Positions 1 through 7,669 are shown, counted from the first letter of the stretch. The stretch is 37,882 bases of DNA from Gammaproteobacteria bacterium (GCA_024638385.1 JAHEKJ010000004.1:34966-72847), one strand, 5' to 3'. Notes: generated from the sequence alone by a model not told the origin. Made by a program: numbers and translations.

Positions 1-166
1 CGGCGGATTGCTTCGCAGCTTCGCAGCTCGCAATGACGGCAGGTATCGGGAGATCCCTTCGCGGAGCCTGCCCCGGCCCCGGCCCGGGGGCCGGGGTAAA
101 CTTCAGCCGGGGCTCGGGACGCCGGCGGCGGATTGCTTCGCTGCTTCGCGGCTCGCAGTGACGCTG
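1..166. repeat. dispersed CTCGCAATGAC-type intergenic repeats and a GC hairpin
   Basis: Two copies of the same half-element lie here. The first, about 3-36, has the core GATTGCTTCGCAGCTTCGCA followed by GCTCGCAATGAC. The second, about 127-163, differs by a few substitutions. A full inverted-repeat version of this element lies at 30945-31035, so it is a dispersed intergenic repeat. Between the copies, 70-79 (CCCCGGCCCC) and 86-95 (GGGGCCGGGG) form a perfect 10-bp stem with a 6-base loop. No T-run follows it, so it is not an obvious intrinsic terminator. No gene is visible in 1-264. Confidence 0.7.
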
Positions 167-197
167 GTTTTGGAGCTTAAGTAAGTGCCGTTTACGC

Positions 198-281
198 CTG
201 ACCCCTGAAATCGGGTCAGAGCAAATCAATGCTTCTCGCACCGAAATTTTGCTTTGCCCTGGATTTAATTCGGGTCAGGGG
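198..281. repeat. TCAGGGGTCAGG-bounded repeat element, second copy at 31052-31117
   Basis: The stretch contains CTGACCC and GGGTCAG inverted motifs near 198-219 and a second GGGTCAGGGG at 272-281. Its interior (ATCGGGTCAG, then GCAAA, then AAATTTTGC, then GCCCTGG) is recognisable in reverse orientation at 31052-31117 beside engB. Its right end supplies the last codons (A-T-P-D-P-N) and the stop codon of the EamA permease gene, so the element reaches into coding sequence. It resembles REP-like non-coding repeats; no transposase is nearby. Confidence 0.6.
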
Positions 282-1170
282 TGGCGATGGGTTTGCGGGA
301 TCTGGTCAGGACGATGTAGTTGCCGACCAGCACGAGGGCGAAGCCAAAGATCGCGCGCGCGGTCCAGAGGTAATTTTCGAACAGCGTCGAAATGCCGAGC
401 GCGATGACCGGGAACAGCACCGCGGCGTAGGCCGCGCGGTCGGCGCCGATGCGCCCGACCAGCGTCAGGTAGCTGCCGAAGGCGAGCACCGAACCGAACA
501 CCGCGAGGTACAGCAGCGAGACGCTGTAGGCCGGCGCCGGATCGTATGCGAAAGGTACGCCGCTCGCGAGCGCGTAGGCGAGCATGATCAGCGCGCCGTA
601 GGCCATGCCCCAGGCGTTGGTCGGCACGACCGCGAGATCGTTTTTCTGGTTGCGCGCCGACAGGATATTGCCGAGCGACGCGAGATAGGTCGCGACCAGG
701 CACATCCAAAGGCCGCGCCAGGTGCCGGCGCCGGCGTCGACCGCGGTGACCTCCGACCAGAAGATCGCGGCGATGCCGCCGATGCCGAGGAGCGCGCCGA
801 CGATGACGCGCCGGTTGATCGGCGCGCGCAGGAACAGTGCGGCATTGACGATGTTCATCAGGATCACGGTCGAAAACAGCAGCGCGACGATGCCCGAGGT
901 CAACAGCGCGGTGGCGTAGTAGAAGATCAGGTAGTTGCTCGAAAACAGGAACAGCGCCTGCAGCGCGATGAATCCGTGTTGCGCGGGGCTGTAGCGCAAC
1001 CGGCGCCCGGTCGCGACGCAGTAGGCGAGCAGGATTGCCGCCGCCAGCGCGAATCGATAAACCAGCGAAATTTCCGGCGCGACCACGCCGAGCTGAAACT
1101 TGATCGCGTACCAGGTCGATCCCCAGATCAGAACCGACGCGAAATAGAGACTCGCGCTATGCGTCAGCAT
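265..1170 (-). CDS. EamA/DMT-superfamily permease, last gene of the TPP-riboswitch operon
   Basis: A 301-residue protein of about ten hydrophobic segments with the two-fold EamA repeat of drug/metabolite transporters. The N-terminus carries the typical W-G-S-T-W motif in its first membrane helix (around residue 15), and the second repeat begins near residue 160. The ATG at 1170 is chosen because the reading frame upstream lies inside the preceding kinase gene and encodes nothing membrane-like; the start overlaps that kinase gene by 14 bp, which indicates translational coupling. As the distal gene of a thiB-led operon under a TPP riboswitch it may move thiamine, a thiamine precursor or a related compound. 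That is inference from context; EamA proteins have very diverse substrates. The C-terminal six residues and stop are encoded by a dispersed repeat. Confidence 0.85.
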   Translation of the reverse strand: MLTHSASLYFASVLIWGSTWYAIKFQLGVVAPEISLVYRFALAAAILLAYCVATGRRLRYSPAQHGFIALQALFLFSSNYLIFYYATALLTSGIVALLFSTVILMNIVNAALFLRAPINRRVIVGALLGIGGIAAIFWSEVTAVDAGAGTWRGLWMCLVATYLASLGNILSARNQKNDLAVVPTNAWGMAYGALIMLAYALASGVPFAYDPAPAYSVSLLYLAVFGSVLAFGSYLTLVGRIGADRAAYAAVLFPVIALGISTLFENYLWTARAIFGFALVLVGNYIVLTRSRKPIATPDPN

Positions 1171-1957
1171 CGCCGTCGTCGCGCGCGAACGCGGCCATCC
1201 AGCAGTCGGCCAGCAAGCGCAGCACTCCCCGGTAATCGAACAGGATCGACTCGTCGAGCGGCTCGCCGTCGGCGCAATAATCCAGCAATAGCTGGCGGCT
1301 TTGCGCGTAGTCGAGGTCGGCGGCATTGGCCAGCGTCGCAAGGTCCCAGTAGGGTGACGCCGGCGCCGAGTACTCCCAGTCGATCAGCCAGATGCGCGAC
1401 CGGTCGAGCAACAGATTTTCGAGCACCAGGTCGTTGTGCGATGGCACCGGCTCGGCATCGACCGCCTCCAGCCGGCCGATGACCCAGCGGCATTGTTCGA
1501 GGCGCGGCGCGAAGCAGGCGCGTTGCGCTGCCGGCAGCCGCCCGGCGTAACGCTCCAGCAGCGTGGCCAGCTCGACGCGACCGCGGAATTCCCGCCCGCT
1601 GCGGTGCAGGCGTCGCAACGCGTCGAGCACCCGTGCGCGCAGTGCCGCGTCGGCCAGGTCGCGCGGCCGCAGGTGGCGCGTCGCCGTCAACGTTGGTGTC
1701 AGCGAAGCACCGCCGGCGTCTTGCCAGCTGACTTCGGGCGCGAGTCCGAGCTCGACCGCGATTTGCTGGTTGCGACGCTCGGCTTCGCGATCGATGAAAG
1801 CGTTGGTCGTGGCGCGCGGCACGCGCAAAATCCAGTCGGCGTCGGCGCGACGCAGACGGAAGATAACGTTGGTGTAGCCGGGCAGGCGCGAAATTTCGAA
1901 GTCCGCCGGTGTCAGGCCGGCGAGTGCGGGAATCCGCGCAAACAGTTCGTCGAGCAC
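1157..1957 (-). CDS. thiK: choline/thiamine kinase-type phosphotransferase (probable thiamine kinase)
   Basis: A 266-residue aminoglycoside-phosphotransferase/choline-kinase fold protein. The Brenner catalytic motif S-H-N-D-L-V-L-E-N (residues 173-181, catalytic Asp176, Mg-binding Asn181) and the D-W-E-Y metal-binding motif (193-196) are intact. This is the family that includes E. coli thiamine kinase YcfN/ThiK, choline kinase LicA and other small-molecule kinases. The gene starts with GTG 2 nt after the thiQ stop and overlaps the EamA gene by 14 bp, so it belongs to the riboswitch-controlled thiamine operon. It would phosphorylate imported thiamine to thiamine monophosphate in the cytoplasm. 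Fold and catalytic motifs are seen; the thiamine substrate is inferred from the operon. A choline or other kinase remains possible. Confidence 0.8.
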   Translation of the reverse strand: MLDELFARIPALAGLTPADFEISRLPGYTNVIFRLRRADADWILRVPRATTNAFIDREAERRNQQIAVELGLAPEVSWQDAGGASLTPTLTATRHLRPRDLADAALRARVLDALRRLHRSGREFRGRVELATLLERYAGRLPAAQRACFAPRLEQCRWVIGRLEAVDAEPVPSHNDLVLENLLLDRSRIWLIDWEYSAPASPYWDLATLANAADLDYAQSRQLLLDYCADGEPLDESILFDYRGVLRLLADCWMAAFARDDGDADA

Positions 1958-1959
1958 GC

Positions 1960-2661
1960 TTACCGCGTTCCCAGGTAGGCTCGCAGCGAAGCATGCTCGC
2001 GGTCGTCGAGCAGTTCGCGGGTCGACGCGAGGCGCTCGACGCGGCCCCGCTCGATAAACGCGCAGCGCGCCGATACCAGCAGCGCGTCGCGCGGCTGATG
2101 GCTTACCAGCAGCGCCGCCATTGCGCGCTCGCGCACCAGCCCGGCGACGAGTTCGAGCAATTCCTCGCGCTGCGCCGGCCCGAGCGCGGCGAAGGCTTCG
2201 TCGAGCAGCAGCACCTTGCGCTCGCGCACGAGGACTCGCGCCAGCGCCGCGCGTTGCCGCTGGCCGCCGGAAACCTCGCCGGGCCGGCGCCGCTCGAGGC
2301 CGTCGAGCCCGACGCGGGCGAAGGCCGCATTAACGGCATCGGTTTGCGCTTCGTCCAGCGCCAGCGACGGGTCGATGCCGAGGGCGACGTTGGTAAACAG
2401 GTCGAGGTGCGGAAACAGGTTGTGCTGCTGGAACACGATCGTGACGGGTCGCCGCGCCGGCGGCAGCGCGTCGATCGCATCGCCGTCGACCCGGATACTC
2501 CCCGCGCTCGGCTCGAGGAAGCCGGCGACCAGGTGCAGCAGCGTCGACTTGCCGGCGCCGCTCGGACCGATCAACGACAGCACCTCGCCGGCGGCGACGT
2601 CGAGATCGAAGCGCATCGGCTCACCGCCATAGTCGAATTCGAGATCGTCGATTTCAAGCAT
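1960..2661 (-). CDS. thiQ: thiamine ABC transporter, ATP-binding protein ThiQ
   Basis: A 233-residue ABC ATPase that powers thiamine/TPP import through ThiP. Walker A is G-P-S-G-A-G-K-S-T (32-40), the Q-loop is F-Q-Q-H-N-L-F (around 76), the signature is V-S-G-G-Q-R-Q-R, and Walker B is V-L-L-L-D-E-A-F with the switch His in V-S-H-Q. The length fits ThiQ (about 230 residues). The ATG at 2661 overlaps the thiP stop by 8 bp; an in-frame GTG at 2673 would add four residues and cannot be excluded. The gene lies between thiP and the kinase gene in one transcription unit, which separates ThiQ from generic spermidine- or iron-type ATPases. Confidence 0.92.
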   Translation of the reverse strand: MLEIDDLEFDYGGEPMRFDLDVAAGEVLSLIGPSGAGKSTLLHLVAGFLEPSAGSIRVDGDAIDALPPARRPVTIVFQQHNLFPHLDLFTNVALGIDPSLALDEAQTDAVNAAFARVGLDGLERRRPGEVSGGQRQRAALARVLVRERKVLLLDEAFAALGPAQREELLELVAGLVRERAMAALLVSHQPRDALLVSARCAFIERGRVERLASTRELLDDREHASLRAYLGTR

Positions 2662-4219
2662 CGCGGCGCCCACCGAGGCCGCGTTCGAGCAACCAGAAAA
2701 GCAGCAGGCACAGCGACAGCAGCACCGCCGCGGTGACCGCGGCTTCGCCGACGCGATAGGCGCCGAGTTGCTGGTAGAGCAACAGCGGCAGCGTCGTCGT
2801 CTGCGGCGTGCCGAACAGCGCGATCACGCCGAGGTCGCCGAGCGCGAGCGCGGCGACCAGCGCCGCCGACAGGCCGAAAGCGCGCCGCAGCAGCGGCCAG
2901 TCGACGCACCGCCAGCGGTGCCAGCCGGCGAGACCCAGGCTCGCGCACAGCAGATCGTGGCGCGCGCGGTGCTGACGCATCGCCGGCCCCAGCGTGCGAA
3001 TCACGAACGGCAGGCCCATCAGCGTGTTGATCCCGATCACGATCGGGAAAACCCAGTTGAAGACGTCGACATGCGGTGACAATAACACGAACAGGCCGGT
3101 GCCGAGCACCAGCGGCGGCACCACGTAGATGATCGATGCGGCGGTCTCGATACCGCGCGCGCGGCGCGCCTGCCCGCGGCGCGCGAGGTCGCTGCTGGTG
3201 CGCAGCAGCGCGTATCCGGCGAGCGTCGCGAGCGCCGCCGCGGACAGCCCGATCGCGAGCGAAAAGAACACCGCGCGCCACAGCGCCGGGTTCGCGAGCA
3301 CCGCCGCGACGGGTCCGCGGGCGGCGTCGAGCAACAACGACGCGAGCGGCAGCGCGACGTAGACGCCGGCGAGCGCGACCGGCAACAACCACCAGCGGCT
3401 CGCCCGTGGAAGCACCGGCGCGGCATGGGTTGCCAATCCGGGCTCGACGTCGGGCAATCTTTGCAGGCGCAGCGTGAAAGCGGCGACCAGCGCGCACAGG
3501 CCGAGCTGCAACAGCGCCAGCACGACCGCGCGCAGCGGGGCAAAATCGAATCGCAACGACTGGTAGATCGCAACCTCGAGCGTCGTGCTGCGCGGACCGC
3601 CGCCGAGCGTCAGGACCACGGCGAAGCTCGTCAGGCAAAGCATGAACACGAGCAGCAACACGCCGGGCAAGCCTTCGCGCAGCGCCGGCCACTCGAGGTG
3701 GCGAAACCGGTGCCAGTCGCCGAAGCCGAGCTGTTCGCCGAGTTGCCAGTGATGTTGCGGGATCGATTCCCACAGCGGCAACAGCAGGCGCACCGCCAGC
3801 GGCAGGTTGAAGAAGACATGCGCGATGAGGATGCCGTTGAGGCCGTACAGCGATCGGCCGAGCGGCAGCCAGCCGTCGCTGCCGTAGACCGAGACCACGC
3901 CGAGCACGACGACGATCGACGGCACCACCAGCGGCACGCCGAACAGGCGCAGCAACTGCTCGCGTAACGGGAAATCCCGGTGGTAGGCGAAGGCGCGGGC
4001 GATCGGTATTGCCGGCAAAACCGCGAGCAGTGTCGACAGGCCGGCCTGGTAAACACTGAACCAGAACGCGTTGCGAATATAAGCGCTGCGCCAGAAGGCC
4101 CAGCTCGATGCCCCGGCTTCGGTATCGGCGCCGAGTCCGAGCAGGCCGGCGAGCGGCGCGCCGACGGCGAGCGCGAGCAGCGCGAGCACCGGATAGGCGC
4201 TGCGAGCCCGCGGGATCAA
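2654..4219 (-). CDS. thiP: thiamine ABC transporter, permease ThiP
   Basis: A 521-residue inner-membrane protein with two fused permease halves, as in the ThiP/FbpB group (E. coli ThiP is about 536 residues). There are about twelve hydrophobic segments, and each half has an EAA-type cytoplasmic loop: L-G-F-G-D-W-H-R-F-R-H near residue 165 and L-G-L-A-G-W-H-R-W-R near 430. These loops contact ThiQ. The proposed start is TTG at 4219, 13 bp after the thiB stop; no ATG or GTG gives a better N-terminus ahead of the first membrane helix, and the ribosome-binding site is weak, which suggests coupling to thiB translation. Confidence 0.92.
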   Translation of the reverse strand: MIPRARSAYPVLALLALAVGAPLAGLLGLGADTEAGASSWAFWRSAYIRNAFWFSVYQAGLSTLLAVLPAIPIARAFAYHRDFPLREQLLRLFGVPLVVPSIVVVLGVVSVYGSDGWLPLGRSLYGLNGILIAHVFFNLPLAVRLLLPLWESIPQHHWQLGEQLGFGDWHRFRHLEWPALREGLPGVLLLVFMLCLTSFAVVLTLGGGPRSTTLEVAIYQSLRFDFAPLRAVVLALLQLGLCALVAAFTLRLQRLPDVEPGLATHAAPVLPRASRWWLLPVALAGVYVALPLASLLLDAARGPVAAVLANPALWRAVFFSLAIGLSAAALATLAGYALLRTSSDLARRGQARRARGIETAASIIYVVPPLVLGTGLFVLLSPHVDVFNWVFPIVIGINTLMGLPFVIRTLGPAMRQHRARHDLLCASLGLAGWHRWRCVDWPLLRRAFGLSAALVAALALGDLGVIALFGTPQTTTLPLLLYQQLGAYRVGEAAVTAAVLLSLCLLLFWLLERGLGGRRDA

Positions 4220-4232
4220 GCCCGGCCGCCGG

Positions 4233-5243
4233 TCAGCGTGACATGACTTCGAGCCATTCGTCGATCCAGCCCTGGCGCTGCGCCGCGACGATGTCGTCGT
4301 CGAACCTGAGCGCCGGCGTCGGGTCTATCAGCTGGTCGAACTCCGGCGGTAGTTGCGCGCGCGGCAGCGTCGCGGGATACATCCAGTTGGTCGTCGGAAT
4401 GACGCGTTGAAAAGCCTCGCTCAGCATGAACTCGAGAAACTCACGCGCCAGCGCCTGCCGATCGCTGCCGGCGACGATGCCGGCAACCTCGATCTGCTGG
4501 TAATGCCCTTCGGCGAAGCGGGCCGCGGCGAAGCGCGAATCCTGCTCGGCGATCAGGTGATAGGCCGGCGACGTCGAGTAGCTCAATACCATGTCGGCCT
4601 CGCCCTTGAGGAACAGGCCATAGGCTTCGCTCCAGCCCTTGCTGACGGTGACGACGCGCGGCGCGAGCTTCGCCCAGGCTTCGCGCGCGCGATCGCCGTA
4701 AACCTTTTTGACCCACAGCAGCAGACCGAGGCCGGGCGTCGACGTGCGCGGATCCTGCAGCAACAGCGTCGGGCCCTGCGGGTTCTCGACCAGCTGCGCG
4801 AGGCTCGTCGGCGGCCGCTCGATTCGCTCGCGGTTGTAGACGAAGGCGAAGTAGCCATAGTCGTAGGGCAGAAACAATTCGTCAGTCCACGGCTGCGGCA
4901 GCGCGGAGCTTTTCAGCTCGAGGTCATGCGGCACGAACAGGCCCGTTGCGCGCGCCACGGCCGTGAGGCTGGTGTCGATGCCGAGCAGCAGGTCGGCGCG
5001 GGTGTTGCGGCCCTCGAGACGCAACCGGTTCAGCATCGAGACCCCGTCTTCGAGACCCACGAACTCGACATCGCAGTCGCAGCGCGCCTCGAACGCGGGC
5101 TCGATTTGCGGACCCGGTCCCCACTCGCTGACGAATGAATCGTAGGTGTAGACCACGAGCCGGGGCTTGCCGGCGCCACCGGCAATTCCGGTGACGCCCA
5201 GCGCGATCACCGCGGCGACCAGAATTCTGAACATGCTCGGCAT
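4233..5243 (-). CDS. thiB: periplasmic thiamine-binding protein ThiB
   Basis: A 336-residue solute-binding protein with an N-terminal signal peptide (hydrophobic residues about 5-22, ending G-I-A-G-G-A-G). The mature N-terminus L-V-V-Y-T-Y-D-S-F and W-G-P-G-P are hallmarks of ThiB, and S-Y-S-T-S-P-A-Y-H (around 220) matches the ligand-binding region. It captures thiamine, TMP or TPP in the periplasm and delivers it to ThiPQ. ATG 5243 follows a GGGGAT ribosome-binding site at 5250-5255; a second in-frame ATG at 5234 is possible but too close to that site. It is the first gene of the operon behind a TPP riboswitch. Confidence 0.95.
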   Translation of the reverse strand: MPSMFRILVAAVIALGVTGIAGGAGKPRLVVYTYDSFVSEWGPGPQIEPAFEARCDCDVEFVGLEDGVSMLNRLRLEGRNTRADLLLGIDTSLTAVARATGLFVPHDLELKSSALPQPWTDELFLPYDYGYFAFVYNRERIERPPTSLAQLVENPQGPTLLLQDPRTSTPGLGLLLWVKKVYGDRAREAWAKLAPRVVTVSKGWSEAYGLFLKGEADMVLSYSTSPAYHLIAEQDSRFAAARFAEGHYQQIEVAGIVAGSDRQALAREFLEFMLSEAFQRVIPTTNWMYPATLPRAQLPPEFDQLIDPTPALRFDDDIVAAQRQGWIDEWLEVMSR

Positions 5244-5249
5244 ACGACT

Positions 5250-5389
5250 ATCCCCGTGGCGGACTCGGCGGCGACGGGAAGGGAAAATCCGGGGATTCGC
5301 TCACATCCCTACGCCAGCATTAACTGGATCAGGTTCATCGGGTTGGCGTTCGCGGACGCCTCTCAGCAAGCTGCACCCCGTTGAGGAAG
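5250..5389 (-). promoter_or_regulatory. TPP (THI-box) riboswitch with ribosome-binding-site switch
   Basis: The minus strand reads the universal THI element. The 5' part ACGGGGTGC (about 5374-5382) is followed by GCTGAGAGGC (5360-5369), which contains the pyrimidine-sensing CTGAGA. Then come the 3' part GAACCTGATCCAGTTAATGC (5318-5337) and GGCGTAGGGA (5306-5315). Downstream, AUCCCCG (RNA of 5290-5296) is perfectly complementary to CGGGGAU, the thiB ribosome-binding site at 5250-5256. The same AUCCC can alternatively pair with GGGAU (5305-5309) in the 3' strand of P1. The reading is a translational OFF switch: TPP binding fixes P1, frees AUCCCCG and masks the start site. The aptamer itself is about 5302-5389. 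Confidence 0.95.
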
Positions 5390-5393
5390 AGCG

Positions 5394-5422
5394 ACTATAT
5401 TACGTGAGTCGCAGCGGCGCAA
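5394..5422 (-). promoter_or_regulatory. sigma70-type promoter of the thiBPQ operon
   Basis: On the minus strand TTGCGC (5417-5422) and TATAGT (5394-5399) are separated by exactly 17 bp. Transcription would begin near 5387-5389, just at the 5' edge of the THI element, which supports the assignment. It lies in the short gap after the acetyltransferase gene. Confidence 0.65.
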
Positions 5423-5438
5423 GCAGCGCCGTGACGGC

Positions 5439-5906
5439 TCAGCGCCGGTACTCGAGCCCGGCCGCGAGTTCCTCGAATATCCGGTAATCCGTTTCCCGCA
5501 TGCCGAGACGGCGGTAGCTTTGCTGCGCGGCGGAATTGTCGCGCTCGACGTAGAGCCGATAGCCGCAGACCGCGTCGTCCTGCTCGGCCAGCTCCTTGAC
5601 GTGTGTATAGAGCTCTCGATAGAGGCCCTGACGACGATACTCGGGTCGCACGTACACGCTCTGGATCCACCAGAACATGCCGTTGCGCCAGTCGCTCCAC
5701 TCGTAGGTCACCATCAACGAGGCCTGGATGCCGTTGTCGAGTTCGACGACCAGGTAAAAACCGCGCTCGGGATGCCCGATCATACCGCGCACGCCAGCCG
5801 CGATCACGTCCGGGATCAGCTCGACGCCCTCGGTCTCGCGCGCCATGTTGATATTGAAATCGGCCAGTTCTTCGGCGTCTTGCGCCAGCGCCCGACGAAT
5901 GATCAT
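5439..5906 (-). CDS. GNAT-family N-acetyltransferase
   Basis: A 155-residue single-domain acetyltransferase. The acetyl-CoA pyrophosphate loop is V-R-P-E-Y-R-R-Q-G-L-Y (86-96), preceded by the beta4 strand W-W-I-Q-S-V-Y-V; the C-terminal part Y-V-E-R-D-N-S-A-A-Q-Q-S-Y fits GNAT motif B. ATG 5906 is chosen because a strong GGGGAGGG ribosome-binding site lies about 6 nt upstream and the domain starts at once (M-I-I-R-R-A). The gene follows the YlqF-type GTPase gene by 13 bp and is probably co-transcribed with it. The acceptor, protein or small molecule, cannot be told from sequence. Confidence 0.9.
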   Translation of the reverse strand: MIIRRALAQDAEELADFNINMARETEGVELIPDVIAAGVRGMIGHPERGFYLVVELDNGIQASLMVTYEWSDWRNGMFWWIQSVYVRPEYRRQGLYRELYTHVKELAEQDDAVCGYRLYVERDNSAAQQSYRRLGMRETDYRIFEELAAGLEYRR

Positions 5907-5919
5907 CGCGCCCTCCCCG

Positions 5920-6831
5920 TCATGATTTCGCCCGCCGCGCCCGCCGCGCCGCGCGCGCCTCGTCGCGTCGCTGCCGTTCCGCCGCGGCCTGCTCGCGCTC
6001 GGCGGCGAGCCCCGCCGGCGTCTCGAAGCACAGCACGCCGAGCTCACCCGCGCGCAGCTCGTGCAACAGCAGGCGCGCGACCTTTTCGAGATCCACGCGG
6101 CCGCCGGCGACGATGCAACCGCGGCGCCGACCGATCGCCTCGAGAATCTCGAGTTCCGACGCCGGCAGCACGTCGATAGCATAGCGCTCGCGCAACCGCG
6201 CCGGGTAATCCCGAGCGAGAAACCCGGCGAGGTAACTCGCGACGTCCTGCAGGTCCAGCGCAGTATCCCGAATCGCCCCGGTCGCCGCAAGCCGGTAGCC
6301 GCTGGCTTCGACGTCGATGTTCGGCCACAGCATGCCGGGGGTATCGACCAGGATCAGTTCGGGCGAGACCTCGATGCGCTGCTGCAGGCGCGTCAGTGCG
6401 GCCTCGCCGCCGGTCTTCGCGACCTTGCGACCGGCGAGGCGATTGATCAGCGTCGACTTGCCGACGTTCGGAATACCGGCGATCAGCGCGTGCACGACCG
6501 ACGAGCGGTTGGCGCGCACCGGCACGAGCTCGCGGCAGCGCGCGGGGATCTCCTGAATTCTCTCGTCGCGGCTGCTGCAGGTCAGCGTCCGCACGCCGCT
6601 CTGCGCGTCGAAATGCGCGCGCCATTCGGCGAGACCGTCGGCGTCCGCCAGATCGCTCTTGTTGAGCACCTTCAGGCACGGCTTGTCGCCGCGCAGGCGC
6701 GCAAGCAGCGGGTTTTCGCTCGACCCCGGCAAGCGCGCGTCGAGAACCTCGATGACGAGGTCGACCTGCGGCAGGATGCTGGAAAATTCCTTGCGCGCCT
6801 TGTGCATATGGCCTGGAAACCACTGGATCAT
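5920..6831 (-). CDS. ylqF: YlqF/RbgA-type circularly permuted GTPase, ribosome biogenesis
   Basis: A 303-residue GTPase with permuted motif order: G4 N-K-S-D (57-60) precedes G1 G-I-P-N-V-G-K-S-T (119-127), followed by G3 D-T-P-G (163-166). The N-terminus W-F-P-G-H-M-H-K-A is the YlqF/YawG hallmark. Bacillus RbgA acts in late assembly of the 50S subunit; the proteobacterial homologue presumably has a similar role. The C-terminus ends in an Arg/Ala-rich basic tail (about 275-303) that could contact rRNA. The ATG at 6831 fits the family N-terminus. It is the first gene of a two-gene unit with the acetyltransferase, divergent from the SRPBCC gene at 6910. Confidence 0.92.
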   Translation of the reverse strand: MIQWFPGHMHKARKEFSSILPQVDLVIEVLDARLPGSSENPLLARLRGDKPCLKVLNKSDLADADGLAEWRAHFDAQSGVRTLTCSSRDERIQEIPARCRELVPVRANRSSVVHALIAGIPNVGKSTLINRLAGRKVAKTGGEAALTRLQQRIEVSPELILVDTPGMLWPNIDVEASGYRLAATGAIRDTALDLQDVASYLAGFLARDYPARLRERYAIDVLPASELEILEAIGRRRGCIVAGGRVDLEKVARLLLHELRAGELGVLCFETPAGLAAEREQAAAERQRRDEARAARRARRAKS

Positions 6832-6909
6832 GCTGCACCCGTCACAAAACGAGATCTAATTCTGGCCAAGTCTATTCCCAATGTCATCAAAACGTTTAAA
6901 CTAACCGCC

Positions 6910-7353
6910 ATGGCGGAGATCAAGCACCGCGTCGGGATCAAGGGCGGCGCGGCCGAAATTTACCCGTTGCTGACGACCGACACCGGCCTCGCGAAGTGGT
7001 GGACCACCGACACTCGCGGCGCCGGCGACGTCGGTTCGATCATCGAGTTTCGGTTCGACGGCGCCGGACCCGATTTCGAAGTCGTCGAGCTGGTCCCCGA
7101 TCGGCGCGTACACTGGCGTCATCACGGTGATACGCCACCGGCCTGGATCGGCACCGAGGTCCGCTTCGATCTGCACGAAGACGATCGCCAGACGGTGATC
7201 GGCTTCAGCCATGACAAGTGGGCCACGGCCGACGATTTCTTCGCCCATTGCTGTACCAAATGGGGCGTATTCCTGATGAGCATCAAGTCGTGCATCGAGA
7301 CCGGCAAGGGACATCCCTACCCGGACGACGTGCACATCGATTTCGACGAGTGA
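6910..7353 (+). CDS. SRPBCC/AHSA1 (START-like) domain protein
   Basis: A 147-residue single-domain protein. The pattern of I-K-H-R-V-G-I-K-G then L-A-K-W-W-T-T-D-T, a central beta-sheet, and a C-terminal helix with W-G-V-F-L-M-S-I-K is typical of the AHSA1 (activator of Hsp90 ATPase homologue 1-like) branch of SRPBCC ligand-binding folds. The open frame extends far upstream through the antisense of ylqF, but the domain begins at ATG 6910. The ribosome-binding site is poor. The S4-domain gene follows 2 nt later, so the two are likely one transcript. Ligand and role are unknown. Confidence 0.85.
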   Translation: MAEIKHRVGIKGGAAEIYPLLTTDTGLAKWWTTDTRGAGDVGSIIEFRFDGAGPDFEVVELVPDRRVHWRHHGDTPPAWIGTEVRFDLHEDDRQTVIGFSHDKWATADDFFAHCCTKWGVFLMSIKSCIETGKGHPYPDDVHIDFDE

Positions 7354-7355
7354 CG

Positions 7356-7589
7356 ATGGACGATTCGCGTAAAATCATCGCCGAACTCGAATCCGAGTTC
7401 GTCGAGCTGTACAAGATCCTCAAGTTCGAAGGTATCGCCGACAGCGGCGGCGAAGCCAAGCAGGCAATCGCCGACGGCCTCGTCAGCGTCAATGGCGAAG
7501 TCGAAACGCGCAAGCGCAAGAAGATTCGCGCCGGCGACCAGATCGATTTTATCGATCATCACATCGAGGTCGTCGATAAAGACGCCTGA
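7356..7589 (+). CDS. S4-domain RNA-binding protein, YbcJ-like
   Basis: A 77-residue protein that is essentially one S4 RNA-binding domain: L-Y-K-I-L-K-F-E-G, S-G-G-E-A-K-Q-A-I-A-D-G, V-N-G-E-V-E-T-R-K-R-K-K-I. This matches the E. coli YbcJ pattern closely. The ATG at 7356 lies 2 nt after the SRPBCC stop. It presumably binds structured RNA; YbcJ-type proteins have been linked to ribosome-associated functions, but no specific target can be read here. Confidence 0.9.
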   Translation: MDDSRKIIAELESEFVELYKILKFEGIADSGGEAKQAIADGLVSVNGEVETRKRKKIRAGDQIDFIDHHIEVVDKDA

Positions 7590-7595
7590 CGCGAG

Positions 7596-7624
7596 GTGAC
7601 CTTGGCGCGCATCTCGGCTAGAAT
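7596..7624 (+). promoter_or_regulatory. trhO: putative sigma70 promoter of trhO
   Basis: GTGACC (7596-7601) and TAGAAT (7619-7624) are separated by 17 bp, about 45 bp ahead of the trhO ATG. The -10 is good and the -35 is a partial match. Confidence 0.5.
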
Positions 7625-7669
7625 ACGCGCCCTTTTCAAGACCGAGCATTGCCCCGGATCCGCCGACTC

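Noticed and set aside
70-95. GC-rich perfect hairpin as a terminator
   Set aside because: No T-run on either side; more likely part of the intergenic repeat cluster.
6061-6909. Upstream extension of the SRPBCC gene frame
   Set aside because: The extension is antisense to ylqF and encodes no recognisable sequence; the domain begins at ATG 6910.
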